64,000 bases of DNA, from contig NC_133771.1 of NCBI RefSeq assembly GCF_003597395.2, positions 53,207,727 to 53,271,726 on the forward strand, in the 5' to 3' direction. The notes beneath the pieces are model-generated. The model had not been told where the DNA came from. It saw only the letters and a list, made by a program, of their open reading frames with translations, and ran no database searches. This document shows, in pieces, positions 1 to 12,848 of this stretch. Position 1 is the first letter of the stretch, and each line of letters starts with the position of its first letter. Both the position numbers and the translations under genes were made by a program. This DNA comes from Chelonoidis abingdonii (taxonomy: Eukaryota > Chordata > Testudines > Testudinidae).

Positions 1-1432
1 TTGTGCTCACAAATATTTTGCAAAACACAACATACAGTTACTATGGTTGGAAGATTTTTTTTCTTCCGACCTATTCCATACACAGTGCCATCTGCCTCTC
101 AAATGGTCAAATGCACACTTGACTACCATTCTGCAACTACCAAGGCAGTAGTTAAAATGTTTCTTCCTTTTGTCCAACTGACCCGCGTTATGGTTTCATT
201 AGCTAGGGCATCATGGGATAAGTTTAGTCTCCCCGAATAAGCAGACCAACCCCCAAACCATTTATGTCCACAGTGGTGCTGGGGGCAAACCATCCTTTCT
301 CTATTCATTTAAATAATACTGAGCTGCAAAAGATCTTAGCATTGTGGACTCTCACAGACTATGCTGCATTTATGTACGTAAATCTGACATGGTGATCCAG
401 CAGTCCTTGCAGCACCATGGAAAAATACCACTTTCTGTTTATAAATTCCCCTGTACTTTGGTGTGGGCAGGGGTAAATGATAGATACATGGGCGCCATCA
501 CTTATACCTATACAGTTTTGGAATCCCATGCACAGAAAAACATCAATAATCTTTGAGCATTCCCAGCTTCATGTTCCAGTTAGACAATGGCATAACAGGC
601 CTGTATAAGAATGGTCCCAACATTTGAGCTTCCCATGCCAAATTGGTGGGCTACAGACTGATGACATTCTGGGATGGCCCAGCTTCCAGATGGCAATGGT
701 TACCCATTTCTCCATGGATAGGGAGAACCATGTTGTCACTGAAGGTCTGGGGTCAGTTCTGCACAGATCTCTGAAAAGGCATCCCTCCCCATCCTGAAGT
801 TCTGTTGCCACTGATGGTTGTCCCAGCTCTTCAAAATGGCCCTCGCCCACCAAACCACAAGAGTTTCCTGGGCCCAGAAATGCCACTGAATGCTGTGCAG
901 GTGATCCAGGAACTGGTCCTCTTGTTTCAACAGCTCAGAGTCCTATTGTTTTCCCACCTCATCCTGCTGTTACTGCACCAGAGTATCCTCTTGCTGCTGG
1001 AAGAGCTGCTGCAGATGCCATGGAATATTCTCCTGTTTCCACATTGCACACTGCATCTCTGAGCAGATAAAGTCCAGAGCTTAATTTATACAGCACTGAC
1101 TGTGGTAATACAGCCCAGGCAGCCTGTGAATATTCACACTTGTTACTATAGCAGTGGAGCACTGTTGGGTTCATGATGGGCAGCAGCAATTGAAAAATGG
1201 TGCAAACCAGCCGAGAAAGGAAGCATGGGGCAGAGGCAGTAGAATCAAGGGATTTAAAAAAATGAAACAAATCAAACCCACTTGGCTTCCCACGAGTGAA
1301 AACAATCCCAGGATGCATTCTACTCAGAGCTGAAGCATGGGACCAGGGGATAGCAACTGCCACTATATGTTCACATGAAAATGGAACAGGTCCATGGTAT
1401 TGGTGCAAATCACATACCATGAATAACCTCAC
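1..1432 (-). pseudogene. Degenerate PIF/Harbinger-type transposase
   Basis: Read on the minus strand, several frames together resemble a Harbinger DDE transposase. The N-terminal part (about 1040-740) has a glutamine-rich stretch followed by a segment with W-x-Q-N-F-R-M. Nearer the window start, about 270-90, there are remnants resembling the catalytic region, including YPMMP-LMKP and RMVVKCAF-x-LRGRW. These match what is expected near the last acidic residue of this family. Many stops and frameshifts break it, so it is not functional. The element runs off the left window edge, and no terminal repeat or target duplication can be defined. The match is by eye; a profile search would settle it. 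Confidence 0.6.
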
Positions 1433-2352
1433 ACATCAAAAAAATCTTTGAATTAACCCTGCCATCCCCAAAAATACACCCCACAACACTGCCAAGGGAT
1501 TAAATTTAAAACTCTCATATGATTTTATTGGGCTATGGGACTGCTGTTGTAACTTATGATACTGTCTCCCCTGTTAATCTTCAGATGGTTAGACCATGTA
1601 TTCCTGCAAAGGAGACAGAGGCTAAACATTGGTAAACAGAGAAATACTGGAATCTAACTGGATTTAAGATTCTTAACATCGATTAATGGCCTGATTTAAA
1701 ACAGCTCCTTAAATGACTTCTAAGAAAATGATGTAAATATTATCTTCAGTTTTATAGGATTTAGTTAATATTGCTTACTGTGCACAATTAGAGACTGCTT
1801 GCTTATTAATAATAACCAAAAGGATACATCTGCCCTCAAATAAATTCTTTTGTCCAATTATAAACAGCTTAAGTATCTCTGAGATACATTTGGGAAACAA
1901 TATATTTTGGTCCTAACTTACCAAATGAAGAATGCCCCCAGAGACGATCCACTCTCAAAGATGTAATCTTTGTTAAAAGCTTTCCACACACAGACATACA
2001 GAAGAGACTGCAATAGAAGTAATCAATTTTTCATCTGTATTCTGTCATTTGAAGTGTTTTGCTTATTCTCCCTTATTTTATAAATAAAATAGCCCTGGCC
2101 AATACCAGAAGAATTTTCAGATGGCCAGTTAAAGTCATATTCTAGTCATTTTGTTCTAACTGAGTGGCACAAAGTGACCAGAACAGAGAGACAGAATTGG
2201 ACTTAGTACAAAAGGGAAAAAATATAAACTTAAAAATATAAAGTTTACAAGATTAAAACCAAATCTCTTCCTCAGTTCAGACTAATATTTACATTCATGA
2301 AAATCACATTTATTTTGTTTTGTTTCCTAAGAGAATGAAAAAAAACAATGTG
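1433..2352. other. Intronic sequence, no gene seen
   Basis: AT-rich single-copy-looking sequence with no convincing ORF, exon or repeat. It is presumed to lie within or downstream of the EYS transcription unit. Confidence 0.5.
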
Positions 2353-2575
2353 TCCTGGCCAACAAGAGATGTCATTGAGAGATGTTGCTGCCGAAACGCT
2401 GCAGAAATTTGGCGGCGACGCCTCTCGATAATGCCACTTGCCACTGACAAGCAACGTCATTGAGAGGCATCGCCGCTGAAATGCCGCAGAAATTTGGCAG
2501 AATTTCAGCGGGTGTTCCACCACTGCCACGGTCCTTCATCTGGCGCCCGCCAGACAAAAAAGTTGGGGACCACTG
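2353..2575. mobile_element. hAT-like MITE fragment
   Basis: The right end reads AAAGTTGGGGACCACTG (ending 2575), a hAT-type terminus. Inside, a GC-rich segment built around TCATTGAGAG and CGCAGAAATTTGGC occurs twice (about 2371-2420 and 2457-2505), so the element has an internal partial duplication. CpG-rich sequence contrasts with its AT-rich surroundings. The left terminus is not recognisable, so no target duplication can be called. The short minus-strand ORFs across it are shadows of this repeat. Confidence 0.5.
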
Positions 2576-5185
2576 ATATGATATATTATAAATGTAATAT
2601 AAATATTTAAAAAATCAAAATTTCAACACATTCTTTAATTTTGTCAAACTGAAATATTTTGATTTATCCATTTTTTTCATTTCCTTTATGGAGAAATTCA
2701 AAATGTTAGGGTTTTGTTCAAATATAAAACAAAGCCTTTTGAAATCCTTCACAAAACAGAATTTACATCCTCAGAGCATCCTCTAATAATATCCAATCAT
2801 GGAAGAAATATCCAAAGAGATGTCATACAATCTCCTCAGAAGTGAAGAATAAATATATGTATTTACACACATTTGAAAACTGTGTTTAAATTGTAAATGA
2901 TAGCAATCCTTTCTACTCAACAGAGAGTAGAATGAGATTGAGATTCAAAATTTCAAAGTGCCAGACTGAAAGCACCCCTGACCTTTGCAGCTCAGGCTTA
3001 TCTCCGCTTACTTCTAAATGAAAGTTTATGAATGGATGCATAAAACACGTGTGTTTCAGTGGTTAAAAAAACAAAAACTTACCAGTATAGACTAAAAAGA
3101 CATATGTGCCTAACCATATATGCACTTGTGTCTGCAACTTAGCTACAGCTACACCCTCATGCATTCCAGATTTCCACTTACCTACATGCATACACTTTGG
3201 AGATTTGTGGGCTTAAGTTTGGTGTGCACGCATCTTTGAAAATTTGGACCTGTACATACTACTGTATTGCTATTTGAGTAACAGATCACCTTTGTAAATT
3301 TGAACAGGCTGTTATGTTTATTAAATATGGTAGGAAAAGGTTTTCAAGAGAGGAGCAAATTTCTAGGTAATTCCTTCATACAAATTTTGAGTCCTCACTC
3401 TCTCTCTTTCTTTTCTTTTTAACTTAAGAGTGAGACAAGTGCCTTTTCCCTTCCAACACAGTAAGTTTCTGACATAAATAATCTTTCACAGATGATAGAC
3501 AAAATAAAATTTAGCGAATCTAAGAATGTCTATCTTACTTCAATGTCTATCTTTTTTTCCGCTCAAACCATGGTAAACCAACTAATCCTATTAAGTAAAA
3601 ATAGTAGTCATTCCTTGGTAGGCCACAATGTAGGCAATCTTGGCCCTATGTACTACCATATAATTACATTTTATCTTTATTGAGCCTCATTAGAAGACAT
3701 TTTCTAAAAACAAAACAACAAAACACTTTTGTGTCTGATCTCAAAGGTATTTGGGATAAAACAATTCATTTTAACTAATAATTCTGTTTTTCTGAAAGCA
3801 AAACAATCTTAAGAACAGTTCTTATTCTGATGGTTAATGTGTGTAAGGGAAAACCCTGTTCGAGAGAGAGAGATCTCAGAAATTTCAGCTCAAAGGCATC
3901 CAAAAGTGTATGACTTTTAAGCTGCATCACAGATCTCTTTTCTCAGACTTTGCTAAAAAAATATTATGCTGGAGGGAGTTATAAATCAGGAGATATAATT
4001 TCCAGAGCACAAGCTTTAAAAATAAATAAATAAATGAATACATAAGATTTCAAAAGTGGTTGCTTATTAGAAAAGCAACGTTTATCCAGCTCTACTCTAG
4101 GGCCTGTGGTATGGTCTATAAATCAATCATTTGAAATACAATTTTATAGTCATATCATTTTCTAGCTGAGAACCATCATAATCCTCTGACTATATGGTGC
4201 TGTTGGTTACTTATCATAAAGTCATTATGGGTAATATGTTACTATGGGTGATATGGCAATGGAGGATTTCTCATGGTCTTGAAAAACAGGCAATAACAAT
4301 GGATACTAATTGCAGTCTCCTTCAGAAAAATCTGACTTTTCAGCAAGCTACATAGCTGAAACAAAAATCACAATTTCTGCTTCACCATTCAGCCAACTTC
4401 TACCACAAAACTCCTAAATGGAGCCTAATGTACCATCACTGGAAGACTTCTAGTTGGAAAGAAATTCAGGAAACAAGTGGAAAACCACTGGGGTCACATA
4501 TCAATAATCTATAAATTGAATTTTCCAGTTAAAATTGATTTGGGTCCACAACCTGATAAGACATGGAGTGAAAAACAGATGCTGCTCATTTTTCCAGCAT
4601 AAACTACCTCTCTAGAGGAGATACTTCAAATGTCACAATTAAGGCATTGTACAACCTCCACACCGTCATGCTATTTTTAAAGTTTACCAACAACTTCACT
4701 GCTTCTACTGCCAACATAGTACCTAGAGTCCAATCTTGCTGTCTGAATGCAGATGGCTGCAGATAATGAAAACTGCTGAGGAAGTTACAGATAATACTGC
4801 AAAACCAATTAAAACATTTAAAAGTCTAAATAAATGTTTTAACAAGAATAGAATGAAAGTTTTACTTAAGCTATAGGATGCTGCTAATCAAATGGGCCGT
4901 TAGACTTTTGTAACCACTTCATCAAACATAACTCAATAGCTGGAAGCAACCAAAAAGCAGCCATCTGCTAGCTGAAGGAGAAATCAGAGGCAGTCAATAA
5001 ACAGATTTTGTTCCTCTTGTAAATGTCAGAAAATATCCTTTAGCAAACAGAAAATCAAAAACCCCAGAATCAAAAGGTTGTAATCAGCTGAACTTTACTC
5101 TCTGTTTGTCTCCAAATCTTTTCATGATGTCTGGTTTACTCCCCCTGCCCCAACTCTCTGGTTCTTTCCCCTAATCAGTTTAAAA
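2576..5185. other. Long AT-rich intronic stretch
   Basis: No exon, RNA gene or transposon that I recognise. It holds short A/T runs and simple AAAT-type tracts (for example about 4021-4037). Short ORFs here look random. Confidence 0.5.
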
Positions 5186-5189
5186 TATG

Positions 5190-5340
5190 AAGCGTTGTCT
5201 AGTGGTTATAGTGAAGAACCATGACTCTTCCAGTGCAGAGCGTGACTTTGGTGTGTTACTTTGGTTTAAATTTTCAAATAAGCTGCCTAATTTTCAGCAG
5301 TGCTGAGCATCCATTGCTCATAATTGGTATAAAGAAATGA
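5190..5340 (+). repeat. Possible MIR/CORE-SINE-like relic
   Basis: The segment beginning GCGTTGTCTAGTGGTTA, followed by a gap and GTGACTTTGGTGTGTTAC, resembles the tRNA-like head and core of MIR-type SINEs. Divergence is high and the call is tentative. Confidence 0.3.
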
Positions 5341-6980
5341 TTACAGTGTGACATCAGGTGCTATTAATGTACTGTTGTTCTGTCTCCACTCTTTCCAAAC
5401 TTCCAATAAGCAATGTGTTTGAAGACAAAGCAGTTGAACAAAGAATTTTTAAAAAAGCAACATAATCTCTAGGATTAGAGACTGTTATTTGAATTTATAA
5501 ATGATGGTTTGATGAAACAGTAGGCACTTTTTATTCAGCTGAAGTTGTCTGATTTTTTTCCTAATTATAGGCTTCATCTTGTGATGTGTTTTGTTTCTTT
5601 AGGTATGATTGTGGTCATAAAATAACTTCTTGATAACTAAAATAGCTTTCATAACTAACCAAGACATAAGATATTTGCAAATAAATAAATCAGTCTACTT
5701 ATGTAGGTGCCAAATGTTTGACAGGAAAATTTGAAAATGAAGCCTAAGTAAGATTCCAAGATCACACAACAGAACCCTCCCCCCAAAAAAATCTAAAGAA
5801 ATAAACAAATAGAGCTTAAAACTATTTTTCTTTGTATTTTTTTTTAATTTCAGACTTTAAAAAAAAAAACGGAAACAAGCAAATGCTATTTATATTCTCT
5901 GTCTATCCAGGTGAAGGGAATGCAATTCTCAAGTTGCTGCACAACAATAAAGGATTAGAAAATGGTAAACTCCACTGACTCCAGAATTTGCCTTTTAATG
6001 CCAGGTTTGAATGTGGTTCACGCACTCTTCAGAGGAAAAGATTTGTTGATTATCACTCTCCTCTATGTGTATGTTTACCTGGTTATAGTCACCTGATCTT
6101 GTTTCACAGTAAGAGCTTATTGTGTTAAGAATCAAGAAACAAAATGTTCATCCCACAAACTATAATCCTGGGATCATCTAAGGCTTTTAAAGTTTCTTTC
6201 AACCTAACCCTTTTCTTAAATAAAATAACATATGGGTTCTTAGTGACCTGAAATTCTACGGGAATCTGCTAAAACTCTGTATATTTGTCCTCCACTTCTT
6301 CAAAATGGTGGTGTCTTAATTTGCTCCCTCCAGTTGGTAGGCCCACTGCCCAAACCCAGATTCCAGTCTGCTCACTTGAATTCAGTGGAAGGAGAACTGG
6401 AAACTGCTTTCAGTCTTACTGTCACTGCGGCTGACTGCTTTTAGCTCATTGAGGTTCCTGATTGCACCACATAAACATGCTATTGGTATCATAAAAATGA
6501 TGCCTTCGAGGACCAACTGTTTCCCTCTGGGATTCCAGGAAAGGGATGAAGCCATAAAAATGGCTTCAAGTCTGTTACTTGGGGATGCAAAGTAGCTGGC
6601 CACTTAGTCTATCCCATGGAAATGATTACAGATAAGGGAGCACTCTTAGTGCTTGTTGGTGCAGATGCCCTGCCCATTCCTCCTTAATACTTGCAACCAA
6701 GGAATTGACCCATTGTAACAAAACATAACATTATGGTTTAATGTGGGCTTGGCTCTAGAAAACGCATAGGAAGAAGTCTGTGTGATCTATGCCAGGCTCA
6801 TCAGAATCTTTACTTAATGGTGGCACATAGGAGAATTTACTAAAATACCAATATATTCTTTGTATGCTTTCTAATTTTACTCTGTTCCCATTGCCAGATT
6901 ATGAGAGAGAAGACAGGAATATGCAAAGAAGAGAACAGAAAAGGGAAGGACCTGACACTTATTTAGGTTCCGGGCCTGTT
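5341..6980. other. Intronic sequence, no gene seen
   Basis: AT-rich with homopolymer A and T runs near 5830-5870. The minus ORF at 6382-6603 has no recognisable motif. The right part (about 6600-6980) could be a further decayed piece of the adjacent Gypsy element, but I cannot show it. Confidence 0.4.
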
Positions 6981-6989
6981 CTCTCACAT

Positions 6990-8389
6990 TAAGAATTCTC
7001 CAAATGATGACACAATCTGCAACAGATATCACTTCTCTCTTTAGCTTTAGGAAGACAGTAATGGGAACAAGAGTGTACTGTCCCTTTTCGCCAAAGGATA
7101 CTGGAGTCACAAGCAGTGAGCCAGGGCATTCCCAGGATGACAGGAGAGTTGAAGGCATGAATTAACCCAAACTGTGCCTCCCAGTGCCCCCAGAGGTTAA
7201 TGATCCCTAAAGGGTGGTCTGGTGTGACCAGCCCCGAGGCCAGGAGCAATCCATCAATGTTTCCCACCATATCCAGGGAATATGTAGAGTAGAGATTTCA
7301 TGGGCCCAAGCCATGAACTGGTTCATAAAATTACCTGAGGTTACTGAATTGACCAAAGCCTTCAGGTAGATAGCTGGGTTCATCAGGAGTAGGCTATGCA
7401 ATGGCAATCAGAGGTGCACCAAGGGTGGATTCATGGTTGCTGCCATGCTGAGAGAGGCACATGGTGGTCAAGAGTTTCTGGAAGGGAAAAGAGATCAGCT
7501 CGGCCTGAACCCTCTTATTGGGGCTGGGGCCTTGCATTTCTCAACCCCAAAGCTGGTCTGACTTTTGTAGAGCTTCTCAAGTGTCTACTGTCTCCACAAT
7601 ACAGGCACAGACCCAAAATTCAGTGTCGATTCTTCTCAGCCTTAGATAGGTTTGGGCAGGCCTGGGTGACATGCAGTGGCTCCGGGTCCTGGTGTGGCAC
7701 GTGCAGTTGAGAGGTGGGAGGCCAGGGCATTGTCAGTGCTCAAGGGGTTGGGCCATGTTCTTGGACCCACTGGGTAAAATGGTTGTCAATTCTTATACAC
7801 AGGTCAATCAGATTTTCAAGCAGGATGGCAGTTCAACCCATTCCAGTTCATCCTTTATATCATAATTCAGCCCAATCTAAAACTGACAGTGCTGTGTAGC
7901 CTCATTCCACTTGGTGTCCACAGAGAGGCAACAGAACTCAGCAGCATATGGGCAGCTGATCAACGTCCTGGCAGTAGCATTCATTGCACAGCTCAGCTGT
8001 TTGAGTGCAATAGGGGTCACAGATAACCAACGTGGACTAAATGAACTGTTCCAACTGCAGGAGGGGGCTAGATTGATCTAAGAGGGAGGAGTCCCATGCC
8101 AAGGTCTCCCCTGTGTGCAGACTAATGATAAGCCCTATTTGGGACAGGTCTTTGGGGAACTATTGGGAGCATAGCAAGAAAAGGATATGGCATTGGTTTA
8201 GAAAACCTTGCTACTGACCACAATCATCAATAACCTTGTCTGGGAGTGGGACCTTTGGCTCCTGCGGGGCAAGAGCAAGGGATGCTGGTGAAGCCACCTG
8301 AGCTTTTAGGGCCATATTCTGCATCTACACCTTCAAGTTCTGTATGTGCCCCATCAGCTCTCCCAGGGAAAAATCAGCCTGAGTGGGGT
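6990..8389 (-). pseudogene. Ty3/Gypsy gag-protease remnant
   Basis: On the minus strand, overlapping frames at 7407-7207 and 7270-6989 resemble the gag-pol junction of a Gypsy (Sushi-like) retrotransposon. A retropepsin-like site reads ALVNSVTSGNF, where the usual catalytic D-S-G is replaced. Downstream a flap/helix region reads VILGMPWLTACDSSILW. Upstream, about 8385-7420, lies the presumed gag part, with no intact frame. Frameshifts and the altered active-site triad show it is dead. It ends near 7000 without reverse transcriptase or integrase. The gag start is separated from its leader by the solo LTR at 8390-9426. Confidence 0.6.
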
Positions 8390-9426
8390 TGTCATAAACA
8401 GATTGCTAAGGGTTAATGTTTCTTTTACCTTTAANNNNNNNNNNNNNNNNNNNNNNNNNNNNNNNNNNNNNNNNNNNNNNNNNNNNNNNNNNNNNNNNNN
8501 NNNNNNNNNNNNNNNNNNNNNNNNNNNNNNNNNNNNNNNNNNNNNNNNNNNNNNNNNNNNNNNNNNNNNNNNNNNNNNNNNNNNNNNNNNNNNNNNNNNN
8601 NNNNNNNNNNNNNNNNNNNNNNNNNNNNNNNNNNNNNNNNNNNNNNNNNNNNNNNNNNNNNNNNNNNNNNNNNNNNNNNNNNNNNNNNNNNNNNNNNNNN
8701 NNNNNNNNNNNNNNNNNNNNNNNNNNNNNNNNNNNNNNNNNNNNNNNNNNNNNNNNNNNNNNNNNNNNNNNNNNNNNNNNNNNNNNNNNNNNNNNNNNNN
8801 NNNNNNNNNNNNNNNNNNNNNNNNNNNNNNNNNNNNNNNNNNNNNNNNNNNNNNNNNNNNNNNNNNNNNNNNNNNNNNNNNNNNNNNNNNNNNNNNNNNN
8901 NNNNNNNNNNNNNNNNNNNNNNNNNNNNNNNNNNNNNNNNNNNNNNNNNNNNNNNNNNNNNNNNNNNNNNNNNNNNNNNNNNNNNNNNNNNNNNNNNNNN
9001 NNNNNNNNNNNNNNNNNNNNNNNNNNNNNNNNNNNNNNNNNNNNNNNNNNNNNNNNNNNNNNNNNNNNNNNNNNNNNNNNNNNNNNNNNNNNNNNNNNNN
9101 NNNNNNNNNNNNNNNNNNNNNNNNNNNNNNNNNNNNNNNNNNNNNNNNNNNNNNNNNNNNNNNNNNTATACCCAGGGCGGGAAAATCTGGGAGGAAGTAA
9201 AGAGCAGGAAGGGAAGTGGGTTATTTCCCTTTGTTGTGAGACTCAGGGCATCTGAGTCTTGGGGGTTCCCCAGGGAAGGTTTTGGGGAGACCAGAGTGAA
9301 ACAGGCACTGATTCCTGTCTGGTGGCAGCGATATCAGATCGAAGCTGGTAATTAAGCTTGGAGGTTTCATGCAGGCACCCACTTTTTGGAATCTAAGGTT
9401 CAGAATTGGGAAGTATGCTTATGATA
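8390..9426 (+). mobile_element. Solo LTR, copy 1 (contains assembly gap)
   Basis: Starts TGTCATAAACAG and ends TTATGATA. It is flanked by a perfect 5-bp duplication GGGGT (8385-8389 and 9427-9431). The visible ends match the complete copy at 50858-51878. The terminal CA is mutated to TA. Length with the gap (1037) is close to the complete copy (1021), so this is a solo LTR inserted into the older Gypsy element. A 5-bp duplication fits Gypsy or some ERV integrases; the class cannot be settled from an LTR alone. Confidence 0.85.
8435..9166. other. Assembly gap (732 N)
   Basis: A run of N inside LTR copy 1. The part of copy 2 that corresponds to it is about 724 bp, so the gap size fits missing LTR sequence and nothing else. 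Long ORFs called across it are artefacts. Confidence 0.99.
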
Positions 9427-9431
9427 GGGGT

Positions 9432-9935
9432 CCATGCTGGTGAGGTGGGTTGCTTTCCCTGGTATATGCAAACTGTAGCTGACCAGGCTGTGGGCAATCG
9501 GGCCTAGGGGCTGAAGAGAGAGTTCAGCCTACCAGTCAGCGCTGGGTCCAGGATGGGCAGAGCCCATGAAATGAGCTCAGGGGCAGTATCGGAGGGCCAG
9601 AAGCCAAATGCCAGAGCTGGAGGGTAAACTAGAGGCATAGGGCTGAGGCAGTGATCAAAGCCAGAAGTCTGAAGCTGGAGGTGGGAAGAGACTGGAACAA
9701 AGCAGGCACAGGAACTGGAACAAGGTTAAGTACAGATGCAAGCATGGTACACATTGAGCAGCCGCTGGTTTGCTGTGGGGGCCGGGCTTATAAACAGGGC
9801 TCCTAAACCACCAGCCAATCTGGGGCTGTGGCCTATCAGTTCCAAGGCAGTGCAGCTGGACTTATTGGTTGCCTAGCAGCAAAGTTTATCAGGGAGCAGG
9901 CCAGCAGCTGGTGCTAGCTGGCGTAGTACCTGACA
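9432..9935 (-). mobile_element. Gypsy LTR and leader, 5' end of the remnant
   Basis: On the minus strand it begins TGTCAGGTACTACGCC (from 9935), a typical LTR start. A TATAAG promoter-like box follows (plus-strand CTTATAAAC near 9787-9795), then a pyrimidine-rich stretch. It lies directly upstream, in minus orientation, of the gag-protease remnant; only solo LTR copy 1 separates them. Taken together, 9935 to about 6990 is one 5' Gypsy fragment with a later insertion. The LTR 3' boundary and primer-binding site are not resolved. Confidence 0.55.
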
Positions 9936-10069
9936 GATTACTCACTGCAGTATCTATGTGTACTATGTTATATTAGGTCCTGATTTTGAAAACATAAAAG
10001 CCCTTCATTATCTAAATACTCATTAGTCTCACTTAACACAGTTATATTGTCCTGATGTTAGGAATATTT

Positions 10070-10094
10070 CCCCCCCCCACACCCCCCCCCGGGG
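10070..10094. repeat. Poly-C tract
   Basis: Two C runs separated by ACA, ending in GGGG. A low-complexity G/C homopolymer tract prone to length error. Confidence 0.95.
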
Positions 10095-10109
10095 ATGGTT
10101 ACACCAAGA

Positions 10110-10945
10110 GAATTACAACACAAGTCTAAGCGTAACCTTACTACAGCATTCTGGGAATCATTGCAGACAGTTCATTATGCAGTTCCAATTAAAAAAAGCA
10201 ACCAAGATGTTAGGGTACATAAGCAACGGGAAGGAAAATAATATGGAAATTATGTTATTATATAAATTAATGCTGCCTCACCTGGAATACTGAGCACAGT
10301 GCTGCTCACCCTATTTCACAAAGGATAATGTAGAATTAGAGGAGGGTTCTAACAATTGTGACAAGAATAATTCAGAGTCTGGTAAACCTCTCATGAAGAC
10401 AGATTGAAAAGACTGGTGCTTACTTTAGAAAGTCAATAAGAGGCAACATGATAAAAGTATGCAAAATAATTAATGTTCTAGAGGAGGTAGACTGAGAGTT
10501 TTTGTTCTCTCTGTCTCACTACACAAGAACAAGGAGCTGGTCACTTAGATTAAAAGGTAGCAAATTCAAAATTGAGATAATTAAATACGTCTGCATACAA
10601 TGTAATTAAACTGTGGAACTCACTGCCATAAGAAATTGTGAAGCCCAAGAATGTGAGAAGATTCAAAAAGAAATTGGAAATAGACATGGATATTGAGACT
10701 ATCTAGAGTCATCAATTAATGTTAACAAATTTATGGAAGGCCTCATGCCTCAGTATTTAAGCTAATCTCTTACTATTAGAGATCAGTCTGAGAGCTAATT
10801 GGCTAACTGTAGGGAGGGCACATTATCCCACATCTTTTTACTGGGTACTTAACACCTTCCTCTGAAACATTTGTTCACAATCAGAGACAGGATACTGGAC
10901 GAGATGAACCTAGGGTCTGATCCAGTATAGCAATTCCTATGTTCC
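10110..10945 (+). mobile_element. Old CR1 LINE 3' fragment
   Basis: Plus-strand frames resemble the C-terminal part of CR1 ORF2, followed by a 3' UTR. The usual CR1 ending appears as GACAGGATACTGGACGAGATGAACC, then GATCCAGTATAG and CCTATGTTCC. The coding frame is broken throughout. It is more diverged than the CR1 copies at 38.8-40.3 kb and 43.5-44.4 kb, and so older. Confidence 0.75.
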
Positions 10946-12028
10946 ATTCACTCCTGCAAATGCTATAATATTTAGATACCAGATACAGATAGCTATATAT
11001 CAATATCTCTGAGAAACACATTTTGAAAAAGATAGAAATTTATAGATCAGTGCTTAATAAAAAAAATAATTTTTTTCAACAACTGGTTAGGTGGAGAGTT
11101 TTTTGTAGATATAGAAACTCATTATAATTTCTCCAGATTTGGTCATTTCTACAGAAAGCAAAAATGTCAAGTATACGTAAGCTAGAAAAGCTATACTCTG
11201 TTATTTCAGACAGACTGGCTGCTATTAACTGGTGTTATACTACTGTAACTGCTGAGGGGAAAGACTTATCCCAATGGGATTAAGCTCCAAGGTAAAAGTA
11301 TTAATTCTCCAGTGCAGCTGAACAGAAATTTTGTAGTGATAGTGACCTTTACTAGTGCCCAATGTAACTGAAGTTCAGTGTTTTAGCATGAATCCTACTT
11401 CCAAAAAGAACTGTCATAACTAATATTATGGAAAGAGTGAATGTTTTATGTCTGACTACATTAATATATACAGTTGCGCAAGAGTTTTGCAAAATTTTAG
11501 TAGAATAAGTATCATGTCACATGGGGGTAGAGAATACAATAGACATTTTTTGTGTGTGTTCAAACATGAGTAAATACAGCAATTCAAATTACAGACCAAT
11601 TTTTTTTATGGTGAAAAATACTGCCTTAGTGCTCTACACTGCCCTCATGGGAGATCTGGGTTTGATTTCTAGTCCAATCTCTGACAAGAGATGAGAAAGT
11701 TACAGTACAGAGGCAATCTATCCAGCCCCTGGAAGGATAAATAAATTTGACAAAAGCACTAAAAGCTACATTTTCAAGATTTAGCTTGAAAATGCCTGAC
11801 TAAAATAGATAAATAGCTCTAACTGTGTAAACTAAGCAAGTTAGATTGCTGATAAAATTTTAAGCTGAAAATTTCTAATGGAAAAGAGAGGGAGCTCCTA
11901 GTATGCTTGTGTAAATTTAAACCAGTGAAGGGATTATCTAAGTAACTATTGATATAGTTGTATAAATAAAGCAAAAAAAAATTAGTTATTCAATGTTGTT
12001 GCTAAGACACTTCTACAGATACTGAGGT
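10946..12028. other. Intronic sequence, no gene seen
   Basis: AT-rich; no recognisable exon, RNA or transposon. Confidence 0.5.
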
Positions 12029-12098
12029 CCTCAGCTGATGTAAATTGTCAGAATTCCACTGAAGTCAATGGTGCTACAACAATTTACACCAGCTGAGG
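12029..12098. repeat. Short palindromic (fold-back) repeat
   Basis: The 20-base arms 12029-12048 (starting CCTCAGCTGATG) and 12079-12098 (ending CAGCTGAGG) are inverted complements with one mismatch, separated by about 30 bases. Similar palindromes built on 'tgtaaat...atttacaccagctgagg' are common old amniote repeats. Confidence 0.7.
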
Positions 12099-12161
12099 AT
12101 GCTCCCTTGGTTTAGAAGACAACAGGACTGACAAAGAGGACTTCCCAAAGGGAAGAATATT

Positions 12162-12546
12162 ACAGTAGAACCTCAAAGTTACAAACACCAGAGCTGCAAA
12201 CTGATTGGTCAAACACATGCCTCATTTGGAATTGGAAATACACAATCAGGCAGCAGCAGAGACACACATGTACACAAACACAGAAACACACACACACACA
12301 CACACTCTACAGTACTGTTGTAAACTATGAAAAAAAAGAAATTTTAAAAAAGATATAACAAAGTAAGGAAACTTTCTGTGCTTGTTTCATTTAAACTGAG
12401 ATGCTAAAAGTAGGATTTTTCTTCTGCATAGTGAGGTTTCAAAGCTGTATAAGTCAATGTTCAGCTGTAAACTTTTGAAAGAACAATTATAACATTTTGT
12501 TCAGAGTTAAGAACATTTCACAGTTATGAACAACTTCCATTCCCTA
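12162..12546 (+). mobile_element. Tigger/mariner-like MITE with internal CA repeat
   Basis: Begins ACAGTAGAACCTCAAAGTTAC, as in Tigger-type elements. The right part repeats related words in inverse (GTTCAGAGTTAAGAAC, CAGTTATGAACAAC), so the right terminus is partly lost. A (CA)n run of about 10 units lies at 12284-12304. No transposase is present. Confidence 0.55.
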
Positions 12547-12848
12547 TTCCTTTCTGGACCTGTCTTTTGGACAAGGCTGGGTCATGCTTGCCATACATTT
12601 GCTAATTTTTCTTAATTTGGAGTGGTAAATTATTTACTCTTTTAACGTTAAATCCTGCATTTTTTACCATGGTGCACTAGAGGAGAAAAGCATATAGGAG
12701 GCTTCTCTTCAACATGTAAAAGCAGCAGTGCAAAATCTGGCCCTAGGGTGAACTTCTGGCCTCACTGAAATCAATGGGAGTATTTACATCTAGTGTTTCA
12801 GGGAACATCCAATCAATTCACCAACCCCTCACCTAGACTCTAAGGTAA

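Noticed and set aside
8346..9255. Two ORFs of about 280 residues
   Set aside because: They read through the 732-N gap inside an LTR; the visible residues are repeat-derived.
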